From assembly GCF_012790675.1 (NCBI RefSeq), contig NZ_CP046391.1:1040816-1099655 (forward strand): a DNA stretch of 58,840 bases, read 5' to 3'. Every line of letters begins with the position of its first letter. The first letter of the stretch is position 1. Under the pieces are notes generated by a model. That model saw nothing but the letters and a program-made list of their open reading frames with translations, was not told where the DNA came from and did no database searches. The position numbers and the translations under genes were made by a program. This document shows positions 1 to 9,852 of the stretch, piece by piece. The DNA comes from Anaplasma platys (GTDB lineage: Bacteria; Pseudomonadota; Alphaproteobacteria; Rickettsiales; Anaplasmataceae).

Positions 1-1
1 G

Positions 2-376
2 GCGGAGATCGTTAAATTTGCTGAGGCTGTTGGCACATCGGCAAAGGATATTGATAAGAAGGTTTGTAAGAAGAACAATGGTAATACCGACGGCAGCTGG
101 AAGTGCTTGCAGAATGGCGGCACGGACAGCACCGTGGAGTTCAGTAAACTATTTACGAAGGCTGGCGTAGATGCTAGCGACAAAGGCAAAGCATGGCCTA
201 ACGGGCACACCGACAGCGCCGCGAAAGCGGAAGACCTAAGTACTGCGTTGAATAGAGAACTAACCAGCGCTGAAAAGAACAAGGTAGCTGGCCTACTAAC
301 CAGGACTATATCCGGTGGTGAGGTAGTGGAGATCCGTGCGGTGTCGACAACGTCAGTAATGTTGAATGGTTGTTAG
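2..376 (+). pseudogene. msp2/p44-family outer membrane protein pseudogene, 3' part (runs off the left edge)
   Basis: The frame is open from the window edge to TAG at 374-376. The translation begins in a conserved flank (AEIVKFAEAVG...DIDKKVC), passes through a hydrophilic Cys-containing variable stretch, and re-enters a conserved flank (ISGGEVVEIRAVSTTSVML) before stopping after NGC. Flank, variable region and flank is the organisation of Anaplasma MSP2/P44. In expressed MSP2 the last segment continues into a long C-terminal beta-barrel region that is missing here, so this is a truncated copy. Such copies are known in the genus as silent donors recombined into a single expression site. The 5' limit lies outside the window. 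Family assignment is firm from the flank motifs; calling it a functional donor is inference. Confidence 0.85.
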
Positions 377-384
377 TAATGAGC

Positions 385-411
385 ATTGCGCAATAGCCAT
401 GTGCACATGGC
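385..411. repeat. two adjacent perfect palindromes after the msp2 pseudogene
   Basis: A 10-bp palindrome (ATTGCGCAAT, 385-394) is followed by a 16-bp one (GCCATGTGCACATGGC, 396-411). They lie between the pseudogene stop and the 3' end of secA, which is transcribed towards them. They could form cruciforms or mark a pseudogene boundary. No T-run follows, so a canonical intrinsic terminator is not supported. Confidence 0.5.
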
Positions 412-544
412 ATAGTACTCAAGTGTGCTCTTCCAAAATCACCACGATCCCTTATTACGTATGCTGAAGGCGTGTTCTCCTGTTATCACCAGTGGAGCAG
501 GCGAATGTAGTCCGCGTTCTGATAAGTTCTAAGGTGTTCTGTGT

Positions 545-3169
545 CTACACTCGTATCATGCCGTGACAGTGTTTGAACTTTTTCCCAGAGCCGCAGGGAC
601 ACTTATCGTTCCTGGCAACGTCTTCAAATAATGCGCCATTGTGGCCATATGCATACACATTGTCAAAACTGTTTTGGGAATGTGGTTCCTCCAATTCTAT
701 ATGAGAGAGTTTCCGGATGACCATTTCGTAGAACTTTCCGAACATACTTTGCAGTAAGAGAAAGGCCTCAATTTTAAACTCATTTAATGGATCCTTTTGC
801 CCTACAGACCGTAGGTTTATACCACATTTTAAGCTCTCTAGTGCTGCTAGATGATCCGTCCATAAGCCGTCCAGCGACGTTATCAAAACGCGCCTAGCAG
901 CGAAATTCCACAGATTATCACTTTTTCGACCAAACTCGGCGATTTTTTTCTTCAATATAGTGTCTGCCAATCCATCCAGATATTCCACGGCTTGTTCCTT
1001 GGTCTCCAGCTTCTTGAGGTCTTCTACAGCAAGGGAAGTACCGTATATTCTCTCTATCTCAGTCAACATAGCTGCTGCAGAAGCTTCGTTGTTGAAATCG
1101 CAGTATTTCTCTTGCACAATTCGGGCAACTATATCTTTGTTCAAAGAGTTATATAAAGGCGCCAGGTCGTACGACTCCCTATCGAGTATTTGATTGCGCT
1201 GTTCAAACACTACACGGCGCTGTTCATTGGTGACGTCGTCAAACCTCAGTAACGACTTCCTGATGTCGTAATTTCTGGCTTCAACCTTCTTCTGTGCACG
1301 CTCTATGGCCTTACTAATCCACTTATGCTGCACTGCTTCGCCCCGCTTCATGCCCAATTTCTTGAGCATAACCTTAACCTTGTCTGAACCAAAAATCCTT
1401 AACAGACCATCTTCCAATGACAGAAAGAACTTTGATAAGCCTGGATCCCCCTGCCGGCCAGATCGTCCCCTGAGCTGATTATCTATTCTACGGCTTTCGT
1501 GGCGTTCTGTGCCCACTATACACAGCCCTCCGGCTTGCATTACTATTTCTTTATCCTTTTCGGCTTGTTCTTCTAACTTCCGTAGTTTAGCGGCTCGCGT
1601 TTTTTCACAGGTTATCCCAGCCAGCTCGGTTTTTGCGAGCATTTTCGGGTTCCCACCTAGCTGGATATCAGTCCCACGTCCCGCCATGTTAGTGGCGATA
1701 GTTACGGCCCCAGGCTTACCGGCTTGCGCTATTATATAGGCTTCCTGTTCATGATATCGCGCATTCAGTACAGAGTGAGTAATGCCCTTTGCGGTCAGCA
1801 TCCGCGACAAAAGTTCAGATTTTTCAATGCTAATAGTCCCAACCAACGCCGGCTGCTTACGATTGTGACACTCAATTACGAAATCTATAACTGCTTCGTA
1901 TTTCTCCTCTTCAGTGCAGTATATGTCGTCATCCAAATCCACGCGGCGCACTGGAACATTGGTTGGAATTTGCATTACCCGCAAATTGTAAGTACCCATT
2001 AGCTCATCAGCCTCGGTCTGCGCTGTGCCGGTCATGCCTGATAACCGCTTATACATCCGAAAATAATTTTGGAACGTTGTTGAGGCCAGTGTCTGGTTCT
2101 CATTGTTAACTGTGAGACGTTCTTTCGCCTCTAAGGCTTGGTGCAACCCATCGGAATAGCGCCTACCTTCCATCATCCGTCCGGTAAACTCGTCTATGAT
2201 TACAATGTTGCCATCCTTGACTATGTAATCACGGTCGCTCGCAAAAAGCTTATGAGCACGCAACGCCTGATTCACATAGTGCATCACCACCACGTTCTCG
2301 GTGTTATACAGGGATGAGCCTTCAGGAATAAGACCTCGGGCACACGATAACTCTTCTACTTTTGCTGCTCCGTCTTCGGTAAGGAAGGCAGTGCGGTTTT
2401 TTTCATCGACCTCGTAATCTGCCTCAGTGAGCTCTCTAACCAAGGCGTCCACTTTTTTATACAGTGAACTGTCCCTCTCTACCGGGCCTGAAATAATCAG
2501 CGGTGTTCTGGCTTCGTCTATTAGTATAGAGTCAACTTCATCCACTATCGCGTAATGAAACCCACGTTGCACCATCTCTTCTCGGCTGAATTTCATGTTA
2601 TCGCGGAGATAGTCAAACCCTAGTTCGTTATTGGTAGAATATAATATATCGCAAGTGTAAGCAGCACGACGTGCCTCGTCGGAAGATACACCCGTAATAC
2701 ACCCTACACTGACTCCCAGAGCATTATAAAGCTTGCCCATCCATTCCGAGTCACGCTTAGCCAAGTAGTCGTTCACGGTTACCACATGTACACCCTCGCG
2801 CGTGAGCGCATTCAGATATGCAGCAAGGGTTGCAACAAGTGTTTTTCCCTCGCCAGTCTTCATTTCGGCAATCATGCCATGATGTAGTGCAATGCCGCCT
2901 ACCAACTGTACATCAAAATGTCTCATGCCCAGCACTCTGCGTGAGGCTTCTCTAACCACAGCAAAGGCTGGCACCAAAAGGCTATCTACCGTGTCTTTCC
3001 CGCTGTCCAACCTTTCCCTGAACGCTGCCGTTTTGGAGAACAATTCCTCATCGGTGAGGGCAGCCATTTCATCTTCCAGCCGGTTTATGTCCTTTACTAT
3101 TTTGCGGAAAGATGCCTCGCGGGCCCCGAAGCTACTATGCCAGAACACACGCTTTGCTATATTCCACAT
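545..3169 (-). CDS. secA: Preprotein translocase ATPase SecA
   Basis: SecA is the motor ATPase that drives unfolded preproteins through SecYEG. At 874 residues the protein is full length. Visible features are Walker A (MKTGEGKT, about residues 103-110), the [15 protein letters not shown] helicase motif (about 210), the second-nucleotide-fold signature [21 protein letters not shown], and a C-terminal zinc-binding tail [14 protein letters not shown] that in other species contacts SecB and lipids. The ATG at 3169 sits about 23 bases after a sigma70-like -10 box, giving a short leader. The gene follows ftsH on the same strand but has its own promoter and a 408-base gap. It would export the signal-peptide proteins of this window, including the VirB2 pilins, Skp, BamA, DegP and the large 55061-58669 protein. 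Nothing unusual is seen. Confidence 0.98.
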   Translation of the reverse strand: MWNIAKRVFWHSSFGAREASFRKIVKDINRLEDEMAALTDEELFSKTAAFRERLDSGKDTVDSLLVPAFAVVREASRRVLGMRHFDVQLVGGIALHHGMIAEMKTGEGKTLVATLAAYLNALTREGVHVVTVNDYLAKRDSEWMGKLYNALGVSVGCITGVSSDEARRAAYTCDILYSTNNELGFDYLRDNMKFSREEMVQRGFHYAIVDEVDSILIDEARTPLIISGPVERDSSLYKKVDALVRELTEADYEVDEKNRTAFLTEDGAAKVEELSCARGLIPEGSSLYNTENVVVMHYVNQALRAHKLFASDRDYIVKDGNIVIIDEFTGRMMEGRRYSDGLHQALEAKERLTVNNENQTLASTTFQNYFRMYKRLSGMTGTAQTEADELMGTYNLRVMQIPTNVPVRRVDLDDDIYCTEEEKYEAVIDFVIECHNRKQPALVGTISIEKSELLSRMLTAKGITHSVLNARYHEQEAYIIAQAGKPGAVTIATNMAGRGTDIQLGGNPKMLAKTELAGITCEKTRAAKLRKLEEQAEKDKEIVMQAGGLCIVGTERHESRRIDNQLRGRSGRQGDPGLSKFFLSLEDGLLRIFGSDKVKVMLKKLGMKRGEAVQHKWISKAIERAQKKVEARNYDIRKSLLRFDDVTNEQRRVVFEQRNQILDRESYDLAPLYNSLNKDIVARIVQEKYCDFNNEASAAAMLTEIERIYGTSLAVEDLKKLETKEQAVEYLDGLADTILKKKIAEFGRKSDNLWNFAARRVLITSLDGLWTDHLAALESLKCGINLRSVGQKDPLNEFKIEAFLLLQSMFGKFYEMVIRKLSHIELEEPHSQNSFDNVYAYGHNGALFEDVARNDKCPCGSGKKFKHCHGMIRV

Positions 3170-3198
3170 AAGAACGACTCTTGAACACAGGAGGAAGA

Positions 3199-3227
3199 AT
3201 TATATGCGCAAGCGCTGAAAAGCACAA
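3199..3227 (-). promoter_or_regulatory. sigma70-type promoter of secA
   Basis: On the minus strand, TTGTGC (3227-3222) and a perfect TATAAT (3204-3199) are separated by exactly 17 bases. The predicted start of transcription is near 3192, about 23 bases before the secA ATG. Seen directly; activity is inferred. Confidence 0.6.
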
Positions 3228-3577
3228 CAGAATTGGATGCTAGGTAATATTGGCTATAGGCCGGAGCTTTCTAAACGATAACCCCATGTTTAGCGCTGTT
3301 AGTAACGGATTAGTTACTAGTTAGCAGCTTTGGGCACCATTGGGGTGTTTTTATAGGTTAACCGGTCAATGAACTAGCAATGTTGTGCCTGAGGTAATTT
3401 TCACGACTTGCACACTTAGAATTGTGCCATTAATGGCTGCACAAAATAATGTGAGTGCTCTCCCGATGCTTCTTTAGGTTCATACAACACATGGCCAAAT
3501 GGGGTTCTGGTAGTGGTAAAGCGCCCTATGCTTGGATTGCATACTGCCCAAATTAAATTCCAGCAGTGTAATGTGTT
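3228..3577. other. gene-free interval between ftsH and secA
   Basis: About 350 bases with no open frame of useful length, no tRNA and no clear terminator hairpin. It probably contains the end of the tilS-ftsH transcript. Confidence 0.5.
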
Positions 3578-5413
3578 TTAGTGCGGTACAAAAGACCGCT
3601 TCAGAGGACGCTCGCCGGTGCCCCCATCTCTCTCTATAGGTTTGCCGGCAATTATATTGGCAATGTCTTCTCCGGTCAGTGTCTCGAACTCCAGTAAACT
3701 CTCTGCTATGGCGTGCAAAGCTTCAGAATGCTCGGTGAGCATTTCTTTAGCGCCGGTTAGGGCGGCGCAAACTATAGACTTGACTTCGTCATCTACCAGG
3801 TTTGCCAGGTTGGAAGAGATTCGCTCATTTCCTTCGTCGCTATGATACAGCGGTCCTACAGCGTCACTCATACCCCACTTCATTACCATTGCTTTGGCAA
3901 GTTCTGTTGCCTGTTTTATATCAGATGATGCTCCGCTAGTCACTTTGTCGTATCCAAAAATCAGTTCCTCAGCAGCCCGCCCACCCATCGCGACTTTTAG
4001 ATCAGCCAGCATCTTCTCACGTGTCATCGACACTCTATCAGTTTCGGGCAATCTCATAACCAGCCCCAATGACCTACCGCGAGGGATTATTGTAGCCTTG
4101 TGGATTGGATCAGACGCAGGGCAATGAAAGGCAATTACTGCGTGTCCAGCTTCATGGTACGCGGTAAGCTTGCGCTCTTCTTCACGCATAACCAACGACT
4201 TCTTTTCTGCTCCCATCATCACCTTGTCGCGTGCGTATTCAAAATCGCTCATGGTGACAATTTTCTTATTCATCCGCGCGGCGATCAACGCAGCCTCATT
4301 GACCAAATTGGCCAGGTCAGCCCCAGAGAATCCAGGAGTACCCCGTGCCACAACGCGTATGTCAACATCAGGGGCTAGAGGAACCTTCTTTGAATGGACA
4401 CCCAATATTTTCTCTCTTCCATTTATGTCCGGAACAGAGATGGTAACTTGTCTGTCAAACCGTCCAGGCCGGAGTAGGGCAGGGTCCAGCACATCGGGAC
4501 GGTTGGTTGCTGCAATTATTATCACGCCTTCATTGGATTCAAACCCATCCATCTCAACTAGCAACTGATTTAAAGTTTGTTCCCGTTCGTCATTGCCGCC
4601 TCCTAGCCCTATGCCACGATGACGTCCCACAGCGTCAATTTCATCTATGAAGATAATACAAGGTGCATGCTTCTTGCCCTGTTCGAACATGTCACGTACC
4701 CTACTTGCGCCGACGCCGACAAACATCTCCACGAAGTCTGACCCAGAAATGCTGAAAAACGGGACGTTAGCCTCGCCGGCTATGGCTCTGGCTAGCAGGG
4801 TTTTTCCGGTTCCTGGTGATCCAATAAGCAAACAGCCCTTGGGAATCTTTCCGCCAAGTTTCTGAAACTTTTGCCGATGCTTTAAGAATTCAACAATCTC
4901 CACAAGCTCTTCTTTGGCCTCGTCTATGCCTGCTACATCGTCAAAGGTAACCTTACCCCTATGGTCTGAAAGTAACCTGGCGCGAGACTTACTAAAGCTC
5001 ATTGTCCGGTTGCCGCCAATTTGCAGTTGTTTTAGAAAAAGGCACCATATGACCACTAGCGATAGCATTGGCAAGCAAGATACCAGGAGGCTACCTAGGA
5101 TGCTTAGGAACGTCTCATCCGAAGCAAACTCAAACATTACCCGATTAGCGTGCAAGTTTTTGATCAGGCTATCGTAGATTACGCCACTAGTTCGGAACTT
5201 TTCGCCAGTGATAAACCTACCGTAGATGTCACGCTCTGTTATCCTCACACTTGCAACGCTTCCCTCGTCGAGCTTAACCAGGAATTCCGAGAATGGTATG
5301 CTCAGCTCTTTTGTGCCGATGAACTTGTCACCAAAGTTTGTATACAGCATGGCAGCAAGCGCTATTACGGCTGACCAAACAATCAACCCCTCGATCACTT
5401 TTCTAAAGTTCAC
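3578..5413 (-). CDS. ftsH: ATP-dependent zinc metalloprotease FtsH
   Basis: FtsH is the membrane-anchored AAA+ protease that degrades misassembled membrane proteins and selected soluble regulators. The 611-residue protein has two N-terminal membrane segments (about 8-26 and 105-125) flanking a periplasmic domain. An AAA module follows, with Walker A GSPGTGKT (about 197-204), Walker [12 protein letters not shown] and [22 protein letters not shown], then the zinc-protease motif HEAGH (about 418-422). It lies 20 bases downstream of tilS on the same strand and is probably cotranscribed with it. Its regulatory partners HflK and HflC are encoded in the same window (44632-46601). Length and motifs are complete. 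Confidence 0.98.
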   Translation of the reverse strand: MNFRKVIEGLIVWSAVIALAAMLYTNFGDKFIGTKELSIPFSEFLVKLDEGSVASVRITERDIYGRFITGEKFRTSGVIYDSLIKNLHANRVMFEFASDETFLSILGSLLVSCLPMLSLVVIWCLFLKQLQIGGNRTMSFSKSRARLLSDHRGKVTFDDVAGIDEAKEELVEIVEFLKHRQKFQKLGGKIPKGCLLIGSPGTGKTLLARAIAGEANVPFFSISGSDFVEMFVGVGASRVRDMFEQGKKHAPCIIFIDEIDAVGRHRGIGLGGGNDEREQTLNQLLVEMDGFESNEGVIIIAATNRPDVLDPALLRPGRFDRQVTISVPDINGREKILGVHSKKVPLAPDVDIRVVARGTPGFSGADLANLVNEAALIAARMNKKIVTMSDFEYARDKVMMGAEKKSLVMREEERKLTAYHEAGHAVIAFHCPASDPIHKATIIPRGRSLGLVMRLPETDRVSMTREKMLADLKVAMGGRAAEELIFGYDKVTSGASSDIKQATELAKAMVMKWGMSDAVGPLYHSDEGNERISSNLANLVDDEVKSIVCAALTGAKEMLTEHSEALHAIAESLLEFETLTGEDIANIIAGKPIERDGGTGERPLKRSFVPH

Positions 5414-5433
5414 TGCAAGCGACTCCTGAATAG

Positions 5434-6807
5434 TTAAAGCTGATTACAAACTAGGCCAATTAACCTTTCCCTGAGTAAGACCCTCTCAAGTCTAATGGAA
5501 GGGATACCATGTATGCCGTCTTTTTGCAATGGATAAGCAATAACTTCACCACGGTAGACCAGTACAGGCAGCCCTTTAACAACGTCTCTGTTAATATAGC
5601 GTAAAGAATCGGGTATGGGCGCAGTGTTAAGTGGTGCTACCCACAGTTCTAGGCTCAGGTCGGTAGCAACGAGATTAGGCTTCCCAGTGTCTTCGCTGAA
5701 ATCCTGGAGTTTATTGTGTGACAGCGCCTGTATCGCCCGCTGCACGCTTTCATGGTTTATATCATGAAAGCTTAACTCGAATCTGTTGTCCCACGAAATG
5801 CAAGTTTGCCCATTTATTGGCTTTGTCTTGCTGATCTGCGCCACCTCCCGGGCAACTATCACCTCATTTTCTGTCACATTGATAACCTTGCAACCTGATA
5901 TGGTGAAGGGGCTAAAATCCCGCCCTTCCCAGATTTTACAAAATGCTGGTAAGAACTTCGCATACCTCGGTTTTAAGTCTTTGTTGCCTATCGTCATAAA
6001 GACATACAGGAGTAATCTTCTTGCTACTTCTTCTGGAACACTACGGAAAACGCCAGCTCTGATTGTTAAGTATCCCAGGGAGTTGAACTCTAGACACTTT
6101 TCAGCTGCTTCTTGTAGGTAATACATAATGCACCTAAGTGCTTTTTGCATATGTTGTGCAGTTGTACATAGGCGATTGACCAATGTTTCTGGCTCTTCAT
6201 GATCACGGACAAAACGTCGGTAAAAAGTCCTTTGGTATTTCGGACTGTCATTGCTTGGGTCTTCGATCCAAGATAGCTGTTTTGCGCGCGCGTACTCCAG
6301 TATTTCTTCGCGCGTGAAATCTAACAGCGGACGGACAATGACAAAATTGTCACGCGTCGAACGTTCATACATTCCTGCTAGGCCGTCTAGGCCGCTGCCA
6401 CGTTCCAGGTGTAAAAGAACAGTCTCAGCCTGGTCATTTTTCGTGTGTGCGGTTAAAACATGTTGCACGCCATGCGCTAGGCACCATTGGCCAATGAGGC
6501 CGTATCGGATTTCTCGGGCCGTGGCCTGAGATTTATTGGTTACACTACGATTTGTTTGCAGGATATGGCACTCCAGCCCCAGTTCAAGTGCCTGTGCTCT
6601 GACGAACTCCACCTCTTTTACCGCTTCGGCACGGAAGCCGTGATTAACAGTTAAGATTGTTGGTAATCTAACGGAGCGCGTTTTGTGGCACAGGGCTATT
6701 AACAACATCAAAGTCATGCTGTCTATGCCACCGGAAACAGCCACTGCATATGGCTCAGGAGGCACCATGCTGTATAGCTTTTCCAAGGACCTAGATTCAA
6801 ACGTCAC
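5434..6807 (-). CDS. tilS: tRNA(Ile)-lysidine synthetase TilS
   Basis: TilS converts the wobble C of the AUA-reading tRNA-Ile to lysidine, which makes it read AUA and charge with Ile; the gene is essential. The PP-loop ATP motif SGGIDS is at residues 25-30 and is followed by the N-type ATPase core with AHTKNDQAETVLLHLERGSGLDGLAGM. The C-terminal half is diverged substrate-binding sequence; 457 residues is slightly long for the family. The chosen start is GTG at 6807, giving a 24-residue lead before the PP-loop. An ATG 13 codons further in is possible. The start codon lies only 15 bases after the 3' end of tRNA-Ser, so both probably share a primary transcript with ftsH downstream. Confidence 0.95.
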   Translation of the reverse strand: MTFESRSLEKLYSMVPPEPYAVAVSGGIDSMTLMLLIALCHKTRSVRLPTILTVNHGFRAEAVKEVEFVRAQALELGLECHILQTNRSVTNKSQATAREIRYGLIGQWCLAHGVQHVLTAHTKNDQAETVLLHLERGSGLDGLAGMYERSTRDNFVIVRPLLDFTREEILEYARAKQLSWIEDPSNDSPKYQRTFYRRFVRDHEEPETLVNRLCTTAQHMQKALRCIMYYLQEAAEKCLEFNSLGYLTIRAGVFRSVPEEVARRLLLYVFMTIGNKDLKPRYAKFLPAFCKIWEGRDFSPFTISGCKVINVTENEVIVAREVAQISKTKPINGQTCISWDNRFELSFHDINHESVQRAIQALSHNKLQDFSEDTGKPNLVATDLSLELWVAPLNTAPIPDSLRYINRDVVKGLPVLVYRGEVIAYPLQKDGIHGIPSIRLERVLLRERLIGLVCNQL

Positions 6808-6822
6808 AGCCCACTCAACTCA

Positions 6823-6907
6823 CGGAAAGAGAGGGATTCGAACCCCCGACACATTGCTGTGTACACGCTCTCCAAGCGTGCGCTTTCGACCACTCAGCCA
6901 TCCTTCC
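6823..6907 (-). tRNA. tRNA-Ser (anticodon GGA)
   Basis: A complete class II cloverleaf on the minus strand. The acceptor stem GGAAGGA pairs with TCTTTCC (one G-U), with discriminator G and no encoded CCA. The D arm is TGGCTGAGTGG, the anticodon loop carries GGA (CTTGGAGAG), a variable arm follows, and the T arm is GGGGTTCGAATCCC. It is 85 bases long. It reads UCC/UCU codons. Confidence 0.95.
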
Positions 6908-7050
6908 CTGGGCCGCATTCTAACAGAAAAGTCACAATTTGTACAATTTGGGATGCAAAGTTTTGTTCGGCTCTAAGAAAGCTCTTGCCTTCTGTAGAGG
7001 CTATGTTAAGTACAACGCACGGTATTTATGGGCTGCGGTTAATACTGCTT

Positions 7051-8538
7051 ATGAAGAAGAGCAAACATGACTTTGGGTGGAGAGCTGCAGTGTTTTTTGT
7101 GGGCATGTTTTCCGTCATGCTCGCCGTGTTTTTGTTGGTGCCACTGTCAGTAAACTTGATAGATGGGCATGATTGGAAAAGTTTTGCTGTAGCCGATCTT
7201 CTATCGTTAACTGTGGGTTTGGGATGTCTGGTAGGTGGAAAAAAACCCCGCTCGTTTCAGGGTAATGATGCAATATACTTGACATGTATTGTGTGGATCG
7301 TCCTGGGGTTTCTTTCTGCCGTTCCGTTTTTTTTATCATCCACGGCAAGGCTCGGTCTGATGGATGCGGTTTTTGAGTCCATGTCTGGGCTTACTACTAC
7401 CGGCGCTACGGTTATGAGTGAGCTGTATAAAAAGTCTCCGGGCATACTGCTGTGGAGGGCCATGCTCAACGCAATGGGAGGTTTGGGGGTTATCACTATT
7501 GGGATTTTTCTTCTGCCGGGGATGAGAATGGTGGGCTTGAAGGGAATATATAGCCCTGAAGCTGTCGGGAGGAAATTCCGTTTTGGCATCTTTAAGACGG
7601 TTGCCTGCATTGTGGGTGTGTACCTATCGCTGATGGTGCTATGTATGCTGTCCTACAGGGTAGCTGGAATGTCTACTTTCGACGCGATTTGCCACGCTTT
7701 TACCACGGTATCAACGGGCGGTTTTTCCAACTACGACGACTCCATAAAGCACTTTAACAACATTAAAATAGAGATCATTGCTATGGTGTTTATGCTTGCA
7801 GCGTCCTGCCCATTGGTAGCGTATTTGCAGGTGTTGCTAGATGGAAAGTTTCACAGCTCACAGTACCTTTCATATCTTGCAGTGATTGTGCTTAGTGTAA
7901 TTATAAGCACTATAAGCTTGTATAGCGGTAATACTGCAGGGCTCACGGTCTGGGAAGCGCTCAGGTATGCGGCTTTCACAATAATTTCACTTAGTACGTC
8001 TACTGGTTACAGTAATGCAGATTACAGCGGTTGGATTTTTATCTCAGTATTCGGTGTAGTGTTAACAATTTGTGGGGGATGTTCCGGCTCCACTAATAGC
8101 GGGCTCAAGATTCACAGGTTGCATCGACTATTCCGCTTCGTTTTCGAATATATTCGTGGCGTGATGAGCGGGGCAGAATTGGTTTCTCCAAGGAATGACG
8201 GCAAACGTGCTGAACATCAAGAGGCGTTCGTAGTTTTTGTGTTTATGTCTGGCATATTGTGTGTAACTTGTGCATTTATAGCACTGGGTGGATACGACTT
8301 TGCTGCAGTAGTTACTTCTGTGACCGCTATACTGTCTAACACTGGCATTGGGGTTGGTGAAATCGTCGGCCCTGCAGGAAATTTTGCCGGCTTTAGCGCT
8401 GGAGCAAAGGTAGTATTCTGTATTATAATGTTACTAGGAAGGCTGGAAATAATACCTGTTCTTATATTCTTTTACACAGTATTACGGATCGGTATATGTT
8501 ACGGTAGAAGAATCTTCAAGGTGCAGGAAAATGCTTGA
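7051..8538 (+). CDS. trkH: Trk-type potassium uptake protein, membrane subunit TrkH
   Basis: An inner-membrane K+ transporter of the Trk/Ktr superfamily, about 495 residues and highly hydrophobic. The four pore-loop signatures with central Gly are visible in order: TTGATVMSE, TVSTGGFSNYDDS, STSTGYSNADYSG and NTGIGVGEIVGP, each between two membrane segments. A cytosolic regulatory partner (TrkA) would be needed but is not in this window. The start is ATG 7051 (MKKSKHDFGW). An in-frame ATG at 7003, preceded by AGAGG, is an alternative that adds 16 residues. The frame is open further upstream but would overlap the opposite-strand tRNA-Ser, so a longer protein is unlikely. Confidence 0.93.
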   Translation: MKKSKHDFGWRAAVFFVGMFSVMLAVFLLVPLSVNLIDGHDWKSFAVADLLSLTVGLGCLVGGKKPRSFQGNDAIYLTCIVWIVLGFLSAVPFFLSSTARLGLMDAVFESMSGLTTTGATVMSELYKKSPGILLWRAMLNAMGGLGVITIGIFLLPGMRMVGLKGIYSPEAVGRKFRFGIFKTVACIVGVYLSLMVLCMLSYRVAGMSTFDAICHAFTTVSTGGFSNYDDSIKHFNNIKIEIIAMVFMLAASCPLVAYLQVLLDGKFHSSQYLSYLAVIVLSVIISTISLYSGNTAGLTVWEALRYAAFTIISLSTSTGYSNADYSGWIFISVFGVVLTICGGCSGSTNSGLKIHRLHRLFRFVFEYIRGVMSGAELVSPRNDGKRAEHQEAFVVFVFMSGILCVTCAFIALGGYDFAAVVTSVTAILSNTGIGVGEIVGPAGNFAGFSAGAKVVFCIIMLLGRLEIIPVLIFFYTVLRIGICYGRRIFKVQENA

Positions 8539-8554
8539 TATGTTTCCATAACTA

Positions 8555-8560
8555 TATAAT
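8555..8560 (+). promoter_or_regulatory. perfect -10 hexamer upstream of ftsA
   Basis: TATAAT lies 50 bases before the ftsA start. The best -35 candidate (TGCTTG, 8532-8537, 17-base spacing) is weak and overlaps the end of trkH. A 10-bp palindrome TACCCGGGTA (8574-8583) lies in the presumed leader. Confidence 0.4.
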
Positions 8561-8610
8561 ATGCGGTAGTACCTACCCGGGTATATCAGCTGTTTATAAA
8601 GAGGACAAGG

Positions 8611-9852
8611 TTGTTGCATTCTGCGGTTATTACGGAGCCCAGGAGGAGCGTTTTTGCAGTTCTCGACATGGGATCTACGAAGATGGTATGCCTTGTGGTT
8701 AGGGTAAATAGCGAGGGTATACCAGAAATCTTGGGTGTTGGTCATAAGGCATCAGAGGGAATCAACGGTGGTGCAATTGCTAATAAGCACAGTGCTGGGA
8801 GTTCGATATTATCTAGTATAGACCTTGCTGAGCAGGTATCGGCACAGACGATTAGTCAGGTTTACGTTAGCGTAGCGGGGTGTGGTGTCAGATCTTTCAG
8901 TGTTTCTAATGAAGTTTCATCGAATGTAAGGGAAATTTCTGGGCGTGACATCGGGAGAGTAATGCTAAAGACCTATGAGAAGTTCAGGGGAGAAGATATA
9001 GTTATTCACAACGTGCCACTTGCTTATCATTTGGACGATTTGAACAACGTGGTGGACCTCACCGGACTCTGTGGTAAGCAGCTTAGAGCTGATGTGCATG
9101 CTGTCACAGTGTCGAAGACGGCACTGTATAACATAGAGAATAGTATTACTGTGAGCAACCTTAGTATGGGGGGATGTGTTGCAGAGTCGTACGCATCTGG
9201 AATATCGTGCCTAACAGAGGACGAACGCGAGCTGGGTACCTTGGTTATAGACATGGGAGGGCATTACACTTCCATGGGGTTCTTCTATAAGGGAAAATTT
9301 GTCCATGCGGATAGCATCCCGTTTGGTGGTATTCATATCACTAGGGATGTTGCGTACGGTATCTGTACTAGCATTAGAGATGCAGAACGCATAAAAATGC
9401 TACACGGGAGTGCGGTGCAGACTTCGGCGGATAAAAACTACTCCGTAGAGATTGAGAATATGGATGGCGAGACGCAGTGTGTCGCCAGGTTGGACATTGC
9501 CAACATCATACGGCCGCGTGTTGAAGAGATCTTGGAATTTGTAAAGTGCCGTATAGACGAGCATAAGGATGTGGTAGGCAAGGTGGTCATTACTGGGGGA
9601 TGTAGTAAGTTAACTGGCATCAAAGAAATTGCCGGGGCGGTTCTCGGTAGGCAAGTGAGGATTGGTGCCCCGTTTCACATAAAGGGTATGTGGCAAGAAT
9701 ATGGTGGACGTCCGGAGTTTTCTGCAGCGGTAGGCACGGCTATGCTGATAGCGCGTACTTTTTCCGGTAGCACCCAAATAAAAAGACAGCACAGAACGCA
9801 TAGCAGCGTTGAGAAAGTTCTCCGTTGGATAATAACTAAGGTAGAGACGTAG
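8611..9852 (+). CDS. ftsA: Cell division protein FtsA
   Basis: FtsA is the actin-like protein that tethers FtsZ to the membrane and recruits the divisome. The 413-residue protein has the actin-fold phosphate-1 motif (LDMGSTKMVCLV, about 19-30), the SHS2 domain typical of FtsA, phosphate-2 LVIDMGGHYTSMGFF, and the adenosine motif ITGGCSKLTGI. The C-terminal helix VLRWIITKV is suitable for membrane binding. The start is TTG at 8611, preceded by GAGG with a 6-base spacer. The gene stands alone rather than in a dcw cluster with ftsQ and ftsZ, as is usual for reduced Rickettsiales genomes. Confidence 0.93.
   Translation: MLHSAVITEPRRSVFAVLDMGSTKMVCLVVRVNSEGIPEILGVGHKASEGINGGAIANKHSAGSSILSSIDLAEQVSAQTISQVYVSVAGCGVRSFSVSNEVSSNVREISGRDIGRVMLKTYEKFRGEDIVIHNVPLAYHLDDLNNVVDLTGLCGKQLRADVHAVTVSKTALYNIENSITVSNLSMGGCVAESYASGISCLTEDERELGTLVIDMGGHYTSMGFFYKGKFVHADSIPFGGIHITRDVAYGICTSIRDAERIKMLHGSAVQTSADKNYSVEIENMDGETQCVARLDIANIIRPRVEEILEFVKCRIDEHKDVVGKVVITGGCSKLTGIKEIAGAVLGRQVRIGAPFHIKGMWQEYGGRPEFSAAVGTAMLIARTFSGSTQIKRQHRTHSSVEKVLRWIITKVET

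Noticed and set aside
6859..7050. N-terminal extension of trkH by 64 codons
   Set aside because: It would start inside the opposite-strand tRNA-Ser gene and has no TrkH-like sequence; ATG 7051 (or 7003) gives the normal length.
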